21,275 nucleotides of DNA, from assembly GCA_964459805.1 (NCBI GenBank), contig CAYWOD010000035.1, positions 1 through 21,275 of the forward strand. The letters run 5' to 3'. Of this stretch, positions 13,367-19,949 are shown in pieces. This stretch comes from DAOVRL01 sp964459805. Its GTDB lineage: Bacteria > Planctomycetota > Phycisphaerae > Sedimentisphaerales > Anaerobacaceae. The translations under genes were made by a program, and so were the position numbers. The notes under the pieces were generated by a model that saw only the letters and a program-made list of their open reading frames with translations, did not search any database and was not told the DNA's origin. Every line of letters begins with the position of its first letter. Position 1 is the first letter of the stretch.

Positions 13367-15256
13367 CTAATCCTGCCCGGCCAGCACTTTGGCAACACAG
13401 GCCAGGGCCTTAAGCGCATATAATAACAGAACTGCGGCCAGGACCATACAGGAACCCAGCGCAATGGCCTTCATCCAGGAACGAAATACGAACGAGAAAG
13501 CAAATAGCTTGGTATAAAAGGCATCGATATCTCCCTGGAACTCGACCATTTTGACCGAGCCTCGCGCAGCAACGATAGGCGAGTCGATTGAAACATCGCC
13601 GAAGAAGAAGGGCGCATCTGTTGCGTGGCAATCCGTGCAGTAGCGGATGCCGAGTGACTGTGCCGCCGGCCTGACATCGTGCGCGATAGGCCACAGATAT
13701 GGCTCGGCCGCGGGGTGGTTCTCCTCTTTCTTGAGTTGCCCGGAATCGTCGAGGCTGTACAGGCTTCCACCGCTGATGTAAGCACTCTTACCTTCGATAG
13801 ACTGCTCCGCCGACAGCCCCTTAAGCGCCTCGGCGATCTCCTCCGTAGTCAGGGCAGGCCAATCGCCGGAAGCCGCAAGCCCCTGTTTTGCAAGGACCTT
13901 GCCGACAGTCCGCCTGACTGCCTCAAAGGCAATCGGCGTAATGTTCGCGTCTTTCATATCCGCCCAAAAGGCAGGCCAAATCAGCTTGTGTGGGGCGATT
14001 TTGCCGTCAGCCTGCTCGGCGAAAACGGGCGCGACAATATGCGGAAGCGCCTCGTGCGATTTATTAACATTGAGCGTTCCCAACCGGTGCGCCATCGATG
14101 TCTTGGTTAGATAAGTTTTTTCTCCGGGCCACGGACCCGAATGACAGGCTGTGCAGCTTAACTTCTCAAAATGCACCGTCGGCATGCCCACGTGCTCCGG
14201 CACAGGCGCCCCGAGCCGGCCCGCAGTCGGCGCCGACGAAGATTCTCCAGGCAGGTGGCAGCCCCTGCACGAAGAGCTTGCCGCCAGGCGGTTCGTCGAT
14301 ACATCCGCCTCACCTTCATATCCACGGATAATGTTGTGGTCGATACCGTTGCGGTGACAATCGACACACGTCAAGCCGGCCTTCAGGTGGATGTCTTCAT
14401 CCGACGACCACTTCTCGGCATCGTCGGCGTCCAGGTACAAATTGGAATGGCAGAAATAACACCGCTCGGCCGGAACTTCTCCTTGAATATTGAGAGAAAC
14501 ACGTTTCTCGCTGTCGAACGTATTTGCCCGGTACGTTATCCCGGGAGGTACAAGTTTCGGGTCCTCCGGCGGCTCCGGCATTATCGGGTCGTATGTGTCC
14601 GGCATATCCTTCGCCGAGCCCGTTACCGAGGCGAAGCTGCACGTCGCAGCAGCCGCCCACCGAAAATTCTCACGAACCACCTGCGCGTCGTACTCGGCCT
14701 GGTCGTGGCCGGGGTCCCCGTCGTGGCAGCTCAGGCAGTTCGCCTCCAGATTGCCCGATACCATCGACCGCATAATCTCACTCGGATCTTCGCTGGGCCT
14801 CTCTCCAATCCCGCCACCCGGCGTATGCCTGCCGAAGATCCTGAGAAACAGCCTCCGCGTCAGCCCCACCTGCTCAGGAGTAAACGTGCCCGGCCACCGA
14901 CGATACGAGATCGGAATCTGCATCCCCGTCCGCGGATCGACGAGTATCCACGGTTGTCCACGCCGACCGCTCCCGGCCTGCCGATCGACGGCGTTGAAAT
15001 GCCAACCCTTCGTTACCGTCGCATAGCTGTGACACACACCGCAAGTCTTGCTCGTCGAAAATGGCAAAAGCGGATCGTCGTCGGGAGCAATCTTATCACC
15101 TTCTTCGGTCATCAGAGGTATAAGATGAATCAGATGCGCCCGGCTGCCGTCACTTTCGTCACCGAGCATCTTCTCTTCGAGATCAGCGCCGGAAGTGAGA
15201 ACCAAAGCCGGCAAACACAAAAAGCTCGTCAGTATCAGTCCCTTTTTCAGCGCCAC
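13367..15256 (-). CDS. secreted, membrane-anchored heptaheme cytochrome c
   Basis: This 629-residue protein has a signal peptide (residues 1-24) and seven CxxCH heme-attachment motifs at about residues 72, 174, 266, 297, 330, 368 and 540. One membrane helix (about 595-620) and a short basic tail close the C-terminus, so the heme domain should face the periplasm. The 170-residue haem-free stretch between motifs 6 and 7 suggests an inserted domain. I cannot assign it to a named enzyme such as octaheme tetrathionate reductase or NrfA; seven motifs and the C-terminal anchor do not fit those well. The start is a GTG with AAGGA about 5 nt upstream. A weak promoter-like pair (TTGAGT-17-TGTATT) lies in the gap upstream. 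Together with the b-type cytochrome it forms a probable quinone-linked electron transfer module. Confidence 0.85.
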   Translation of the reverse strand: MALKKGLILTSFLCLPALVLTSGADLEEKMLGDESDGSRAHLIHLIPLMTEEGDKIAPDDDPLLPFSTSKTCGVCHSYATVTKGWHFNAVDRQAGSGRRGQPWILVDPRTGMQIPISYRRWPGTFTPEQVGLTRRLFLRIFGRHTPGGGIGERPSEDPSEIMRSMVSGNLEANCLSCHDGDPGHDQAEYDAQVVRENFRWAAAATCSFASVTGSAKDMPDTYDPIMPEPPEDPKLVPPGITYRANTFDSEKRVSLNIQGEVPAERCYFCHSNLYLDADDAEKWSSDEDIHLKAGLTCVDCHRNGIDHNIIRGYEGEADVSTNRLAASSSCRGCHLPGESSSAPTAGRLGAPVPEHVGMPTVHFEKLSCTACHSGPWPGEKTYLTKTSMAHRLGTLNVNKSHEALPHIVAPVFAEQADGKIAPHKLIWPAFWADMKDANITPIAFEAVRRTVGKVLAKQGLAASGDWPALTTEEIAEALKGLSAEQSIEGKSAYISGGSLYSLDDSGQLKKEENHPAAEPYLWPIAHDVRPAAQSLGIRYCTDCHATDAPFFFGDVSIDSPIVAARGSVKMVEFQGDIDAFYTKLFAFSFVFRSWMKAIALGSCMVLAAVLLLYALKALACVAKVLAGQD

Positions 15257-15329
15257 CTCAATCCTTTTCTAAACGCGTTAACATCGGCCGGCTCAACGCA
15301 ATACACAGCCCGCCCGCCCCGAACTCAAC

Positions 15330-16679
15330 TTACACCTCGAAATCTTCCGCCTTGAAATCCAGTTTCCTGCCCGCTGCTATCGCTTCATTAACCTTCAATA
15401 CGGTTACGGCGGTTTCGTATCCTATCTTGGCCGGGCAATTCAGTTTGGCCTTGCCCCGAACGGCATCGAAGAAGTTCTCAAGGTGAGGCTGGTGGTAAAC
15501 CTTTTCCATCGTAACCGGGATATCATAGCTGGGCGACTTCGGTGACTCACGCACGTCGAGCACACTGTCACCGGCGGGCTTCTCCTCTTCTTCCTTCTCC
15601 GGTTCCTTCAAGAGACCCATTTTGACCCATTTTTCCCAGTTCTCAGCAGGAACCCAGGCCTCACGATACACGTTGTCGCGTCCGGCAGCCTCGGAGATTA
15701 CCAGTGTCCCTTCATCGCCCATAAAGGTCTCGAAATACCCATTCGAGCTGTTGGTGGTTAACGTCTGATAGAACGCCCTGACGGTCCCCTCTTTTGTCTC
15801 GTACTCAAAAATCGTCATCACGTTGTCATACCAGTCGTGCCCCTTCCAGTAGTCGATACCGCCGCCGGCAATTACCGATTTCGGATTGGCGCCGAGGAAC
15901 CAGCTATAAATATCAATCTGGTGCGAGCCGAGATCCACTATCGGGCCGCCTCCAAGCCCCTTGTACCACCGCCAGTTTCTAAACTGACTCATCGATTTGA
16001 ACCCGAACTTCTCGAGCGTAGCCTGGTCCATCTCGGCCTTCTTCGGCCAGAGCAGGTCCTCACACGCCATTTTACTGCGGTTCCACTGCCCGTTGATCGT
16101 GGTAATCCTGCCGAACAGTTTGGCCTCGCTGATAAGCTTCTCGTAGCAGTATCTATAGCACGGATTGCTGCGGCGCTGATGCCCAATCTGCAGCAGCTTG
16201 CCGCTCTTCTTCGCGGCCTCGACTATCTTCTTGGCGCCCTCGAGCGTATTAGACATCTCTTTCTCGCAATAGACGTGCAGACCCGCCTCCATAGACGCCA
16301 CCGCGTGCGGTGAGTGCCAAAAATCAGGCGTCGCAATTATCACCGCATCCAGGTCCTTCTCCGCAGCGAGCATCTCCTTGTAGTCTTCGTACTTGTTGTG
16401 CTCATGCTTGTAGGCCCGCAGTATGCCCGATACCCGTCTCTGGTTGTACGCCTTCCAGATATCGCAGACCGCCTTAAAACGAACGCCCGGAATCTTCAGG
16501 CACGCGTTCATTAAGACCTGCCCCTGAGTACCGCAGCCTAACAAGCCCACATTCAGATCATCGCCCCCGCCGGCCGCTCCTAAAACCATCGGCGACATCA
16601 CCAAACCCGCTCCTGCCGCCGCCGTGGATTGAAGAAAACTACGCCTGTCTATTCCTTTCTTTGTCTCTCGATCATTCAT
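15330..16679 (-). CDS. Tat-exported Gfo/Idh/MocA-family oxidoreductase (EKE variant)
   Basis: This 449-residue protein opens with a twin-arginine signal (DRRSFLQ, residues 11-17, then a hydrophobic Ala-rich stretch to about 37), so it is probably folded with its NAD(P) cofactor before export. The Rossmann core is LNVGLLGCGTQGQ (42-54). The usual EKP reads EKE (139-141), so Lys is kept. GGGPIVDLGSHQIDIYSW provides the typical D249 and H253 in the substrate site. An acidic insertion (EKEEEEK) lies at about residues 365-375. It has its own promoter about 60 nt upstream, so it may start a second transcript within the array. Family members with this layout include GH109-like NAD-dependent glycosidases and sugar dehydrogenases. 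The choice cannot be made by eye. Confidence 0.9.
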   Translation of the reverse strand: MNDRETKKGIDRRSFLQSTAAAGAGLVMSPMVLGAAGGGDDLNVGLLGCGTQGQVLMNACLKIPGVRFKAVCDIWKAYNQRRVSGILRAYKHEHNKYEDYKEMLAAEKDLDAVIIATPDFWHSPHAVASMEAGLHVYCEKEMSNTLEGAKKIVEAAKKSGKLLQIGHQRRSNPCYRYCYEKLISEAKLFGRITTINGQWNRSKMACEDLLWPKKAEMDQATLEKFGFKSMSQFRNWRWYKGLGGGPIVDLGSHQIDIYSWFLGANPKSVIAGGGIDYWKGHDWYDNVMTIFEYETKEGTVRAFYQTLTTNSSNGYFETFMGDEGTLVISEAAGRDNVYREAWVPAENWEKWVKMGLLKEPEKEEEEKPAGDSVLDVRESPKSPSYDIPVTMEKVYHQPHLENFFDAVRGKAKLNCPAKIGYETAVTVLKVNEAIAAGRKLDFKAEDFEV

Positions 16680-16738
16680 TGCGCTTTTGTTAACTCCAAA
16701 AATGTAACAAAATCATCGGTAACTTAACTTTCGGCCAG

Positions 16739-16767
16739 ACTATAGTTGCACCGCACGTCCCTGTCAA
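16739..16767 (-). promoter_or_regulatory. internal sigma-70-type promoter in the oxidoreductase array
   Basis: On the minus strand the -35 box is TTGACA (16762-16767) and the -10 box TATAGT (16739-16744), 17 bp apart. Transcription should start near 16732, about 53 nt before the ATG at 16679. This would uncouple the gene block 15330 and downstream from the fusion gene and tandem oxidoreductases upstream. Confidence 0.75.
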
Positions 16768-16805
16768 TCGCACTTATGCCCAATTTCTGCCCGGCCCTTG
16801 CACAA

Positions 16806-18320
16806 TTACCTGCCTAAAGGCCTCACTTTGATATTGCGATACGCCACCGGGCCGTGGTTGCCCTGGAACATTAAGGGGCCCGTCGCCGATTCGGTGCCGG
16901 TCAGGGCCCCGCCCGTCGGGCCGCGCAGTTTGACGTTCTCGTGCAGTACCTGGCCGTTGAGCTCCACCCTGACAAGCTCGGCGTTCCCGGCGATCCCGGC
17001 GATCTTCCTGCCGCTCGCGTCAAACCTGGGAGCGCGGAACTCGATCACGTACTTCTGCCATTCGCCGGGCTTTTTGCAGGCATTGACTCTGGGCGGAGCG
17101 GCGCCATAGACGGCGCCCATATCGCCGCCGCGCATCTCTTTCCTTCCCCAACTGTCCAGCACCTGTATTTCATATTCGCCCATAACGTAGATGCCGGAAT
17201 TCGAGCCCTTCGGAACCATAACTTCCAATTCGATTCGGCAGTCCCCGAAATTTTCCTTGGAGTAAATATCGAGACTCTGGCCGTGGCGGCCGGCCAGGTT
17301 GATCATCGCGTCACCACCGGCCTTGGACACCAACAATTTCGGGTCCTCAGAAGACATCGCGGCCGTGCCGACAACCCACTTACCCTTATCCTTGTGGTCT
17401 TTCGCGCCTTTCGCCACCCAGTCGTTCAGGTCCTTACCGTTGAATATCCATTTCCACTCGCTCATCCCCAATTCCGCCGCCGTCCGCTCAAAATAGGCCA
17501 CGCACCCCGCTATCTCCGGCATCGAATTGAGCCAGTTGTGCTCATATTCAATAGAGAACACGCCCTCGAACTTCTGACGAGCAAGCTCAGCCAATATAGC
17601 CTTGACCTTGCCCTTTCCCGTACCCCATATCACATCGTGGGCGCCTCGAACGCCGAACTCGTTGAGGTCCTTAAAGTGCAGGCTGATGATCCGCTTCGCC
17701 TGGCCTAACTTCTTAATCGCCTCAAGAGGGTCAATCCCGGAGCGCATCCAGTGCCCCGTATCGGCGCACGCCCCGATCCGCTTGCTCCGCCCTTTGCACA
17801 CCTTCAGCACGGTATCCGGGTCCCAGTAACGCGAAGGCTTCGGATGATTGTGAATCGCTACGTTGATCTTGTACTCATCGCACAGCTTACTTATCAGATC
17901 GAACGCATCGGCCGGCGGCTCCGAGACAATCGTCTCGACGCCCATATCCCGCGCAAAGTCAAATACCTTTCGACACCCCGCCTCGTTGTTCGGCAGCCCG
18001 ACAACGCCGTAGTTCATCAGCTTGACGCCGGCCTCACGCAGCTTTTGCAGCATCAGCTTCCTGTCCTGGCCGGACATATTGTGGTCGGTCTTGACGTCCG
18101 GCTTTTCCTTGCTCAGCCGCTGGCCCGGATACGCCTCGATATAGCGCATACCCAGCGCCTTGTTCTTGTCAACCGCCTCGTAAAACGTAAAGCGATTGAA
18201 ACTATACGCCTGCATCCCAAGCTTCCAAACCTCCTTGTCGGCCGCGAAAGCACCGCCCGCACTAAAGACGCTCAGCATCAACACCGACAACACAGTAGTC
18301 ATTTTTGCACACTTGTTCAT
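16806..18320 (-). CDS. secreted fusion of sugar isomerase/epimerase-type TIM barrel and DUF1080 domain
   Basis: This 504-residue protein has a Sec signal peptide (1-27, ending AFAA) and two catalytic-type domains. Residues about 30-285 are a xylose-isomerase-like (AP_endonuc_2) barrel with candidate metal ligands E62, E134, H157, D187, H190, H215 and E258, seen in YIEAYPG, SEPP, AIHNHP, ADTGHW, LHFKD and SIEYE. Residues about 289-503 are DUF1080, starting WKWIFNGKDLNDW and containing GSNSGIYVMGEYEIQVLDS. DUF1080 is associated with 3-keto-glycoside hydrolysis or elimination. YcjR-like barrels have been linked to the same type of chemistry on 3-keto sugars. The fusion therefore suggests two consecutive or alternative steps on one periplasmic protein, supplied by the Tat-exported oxidoreductases around it. 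AGGAG 8 nt before the ATG supports the start. Confidence 0.88.
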   Translation of the reverse strand: MNKCAKMTTVLSVLMLSVFSAGGAFAADKEVWKLGMQAYSFNRFTFYEAVDKNKALGMRYIEAYPGQRLSKEKPDVKTDHNMSGQDRKLMLQKLREAGVKLMNYGVVGLPNNEAGCRKVFDFARDMGVETIVSEPPADAFDLISKLCDEYKINVAIHNHPKPSRYWDPDTVLKVCKGRSKRIGACADTGHWMRSGIDPLEAIKKLGQAKRIISLHFKDLNEFGVRGAHDVIWGTGKGKVKAILAELARQKFEGVFSIEYEHNWLNSMPEIAGCVAYFERTAAELGMSEWKWIFNGKDLNDWVAKGAKDHKDKGKWVVGTAAMSSEDPKLLVSKAGGDAMINLAGRHGQSLDIYSKENFGDCRIELEVMVPKGSNSGIYVMGEYEIQVLDSWGRKEMRGGDMGAVYGAAPPRVNACKKPGEWQKYVIEFRAPRFDASGRKIAGIAGNAELVRVELNGQVLHENVKLRGPTGGALTGTESATGPLMFQGNHGPVAYRNIKVRPLGR

Positions 18321-18366
18321 TTGTCTTTCTCCTTACTAAATTGCGCGAATTGCCTTCGCGTTACAC

Positions 18367-19674
18367 TTAAAGCGTCCATCCACGACGATATTTGCGCCTC
18401 AAATACTTATTTGCCCGGCCAACGTTCGTCACCTCAAAGCCCCGGCCGTCCCACTCCAACTTGGCCCCGGCCTTGGCTGCAACGTTCCCAAACAGGATAG
18501 CCTCGGTCAAGGGGCCCGCATAGTCGAAATTCGACAGCGGCTTCGGACCGCCTTTGCAGGCCCTGATCCACTCCTGCCAGTGGTTAATCCCCCTCTCGAA
18601 CAACTGCTCCGGGGCCTTGAAGCCCTTCATCCGCGATTCCGGTATCAACCGCGCCCCATCGCCGTGCGGTGCAAGTAAAACTCCCTTATCACCGTAATAA
18701 AGTCCGCCTTGACCGGGCAGCCTCCGCTTTTCGTCAAGCTCCTTTGGGCGAGGAGGCCTATTCGCACCGTCAAACCACCTCATCGTAACCGCCGGCTGCT
18801 CCCCTCTCGCCGGAAACTCCCATTTTACGACCGTCTTCTTCGGATAGGTCTGGTCGTTGAACGGCCCCGGCTCGGCCTCGACGCTCGTCGGATACTTCAA
18901 GTCGAGCGCCCACCACGCCGGGTCGATTATATGGCAGCCCATATCACCCAATGTCCCCGTCCCGAAGTCCCACCATCTCCGCCAGTTAACCGGTACGTAA
19001 ACCGGATGGTAAGGGCGATACGGCGCCGGACCAAGCCACAAATCCCAGTCTAATGTCTCCGGCACATCCGGCGTGTCCGTCGGCCGCGTGCCACCGCCCC
19101 AGTTCTTGCCGCTCCATATATCAACCCGACGAACCTTGCCGATCACACCGGTCTTAATCATCTCAACCAACTGCCTGAGATACCCCTCGGCATGAAGCTG
19201 TGTACCCATCTGCGTGGCCACCTTATGCTCGCGCGCCGCCTCGGTCATCTTGCGGACCTCGTAAAGATCGTGCGCAAGAGGCTTCTGACAATAGACGTGC
19301 TTGCCCATCTTGATAGCCATCATAGCAGCAACCGCATGCGTATGGTCCGGCGTCGAGACAGTCACCGCTTCGATACTCTTTTCCTTCTCCAACATCCTGC
19401 GGAAATCACGGTACTTCTTCGCATTCGGATACCTCTTGAACGTACCGGCGCCGTGCTTCCAATCCACATCACAAAGCGCCACGACCGTCTCCGTCCCCAT
19501 CTGCCCCGAATCGGAGCCGCCCATCCCCCCAATACCGATGCACGCAACGTTCAGCTTCTCGCTCGGCGGCGTATTGCCGCGACCTCCCAGAACATGACGT
19601 GGAACAATCGTAAACGCCGCAACAGCAGCGGCACTACCCAAAAACTCACGACGAGATATACTCTTAACCTTCAT
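18367..19674 (-). CDS. Tat-exported Gfo/Idh/MocA-family oxidoreductase (QKP variant)
   Basis: This 435-residue protein has the twin-arginine signal SRREFLG (7-13) followed by an Ala-rich hydrophobic stretch and PRHVLGG. The NAD-binding loop is ACIGIGGMGGSDSG. The EKP motif reads QKP (130-132), so the Lys is kept. The substrate domain contains LDWDLWLGPAPYRPYHP and GTGTLGDMGCHIIDP with the expected Asp and His. The C-terminus RRGWTL is shared with the next gene upstream, which is clearly a paralog. GGAG 7 nt before the ATG supports the start. It lies 46 nt before the TIM-DUF1080 gene, so the two are probably co-transcribed. It probably oxidises or reduces a sugar ring carbon outside the cytoplasm; the substrate is unknown. 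Confidence 0.9.
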   Translation of the reverse strand: MKVKSISRREFLGSAAAVAAFTIVPRHVLGGRGNTPPSEKLNVACIGIGGMGGSDSGQMGTETVVALCDVDWKHGAGTFKRYPNAKKYRDFRRMLEKEKSIEAVTVSTPDHTHAVAAMMAIKMGKHVYCQKPLAHDLYEVRKMTEAAREHKVATQMGTQLHAEGYLRQLVEMIKTGVIGKVRRVDIWSGKNWGGGTRPTDTPDVPETLDWDLWLGPAPYRPYHPVYVPVNWRRWWDFGTGTLGDMGCHIIDPAWWALDLKYPTSVEAEPGPFNDQTYPKKTVVKWEFPARGEQPAVTMRWFDGANRPPRPKELDEKRRLPGQGGLYYGDKGVLLAPHGDGARLIPESRMKGFKAPEQLFERGINHWQEWIRACKGGPKPLSNFDYAGPLTEAILFGNVAAKAGAKLEWDGRGFEVTNVGRANKYLRRKYRRGWTL

Positions 19675-19724
19675 AGCCTGACTCCCAGTAGTATCAATCC
19701 GTGTCTAATCCTTTTTTATCCTGC

Positions 19725-19748
19725 TTCGTGCCTTAGTGCCTTCGTGGC
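19725..19748 (+). repeat. three imperfect 8-bp tandem units
   Basis: TTCGTGCC, TTAGTGCC and TTCGTGGC follow one another at the contig junction. Similar strings are, from memory, common as short dispersed repeats in environmental genomes. The repeat may have helped to break the assembly here. Confidence 0.4.
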
Positions 19749-19794
19749 GGAACCTACAAAGTCCAGCCCTCGCGGTACTCACGATGCAGGAACT
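19740..19794 (+). repeat. left copy of a 55-bp sequence flanking the N gap
   Basis: It is identical over 55 bp to 19895-19949 on the other side of the N run. It includes the last 14 codons and stop of the truncated oxidoreductase. This is best read as one locus represented twice because two contig ends overlap. Confidence 0.9.
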
Positions 19795-19894
19795 NNNNNN
19801 NNNNNNNNNNNNNNNNNNNNNNNNNNNNNNNNNNNNNNNNNNNNNNNNNNNNNNNNNNNNNNNNNNNNNNNNNNNNNNNNNNNNNNNNNNNNNN
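19795..19894. other. 100-N scaffold gap, probably spurious
   Basis: The run is exactly 100 undetermined bases, a conventional placeholder for a gap of unknown size. Both flanks carry the same 55 bp, so the contigs probably overlap and no DNA is missing. Collapsing the duplicate leaves about 79 nt between the two oxidoreductase genes. Confidence 0.9.
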
Positions 19895-19949
19895 CTTCGT
19901 GGCGGAACCTACAAAGTCCAGCCCTCGCGGTACTCACGATGCAGGAACT
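19895..19949 (+). repeat. right copy of the 55-bp sequence flanking the N gap
   Basis: This is the second copy of the contig-end overlap, identical to 19740-19794. It is the copy that is continuous with the oxidoreductase gene. Confidence 0.9.

Noticed and set aside
14171..15355. Plus-strand open frame of 394 codons
   Set aside because: It is Arg/Pro-rich, has no recognisable domain and lies opposite the seven-heme cytochrome c, whose CxxCH motifs prove the minus strand is coding.
19740..19794. Direct repeat flanking the gap as a transposon target duplication or a second gene end
   Set aside because: 55 bp is far too long for a target duplication, and the position at both contig ends points to an assembly overlap.
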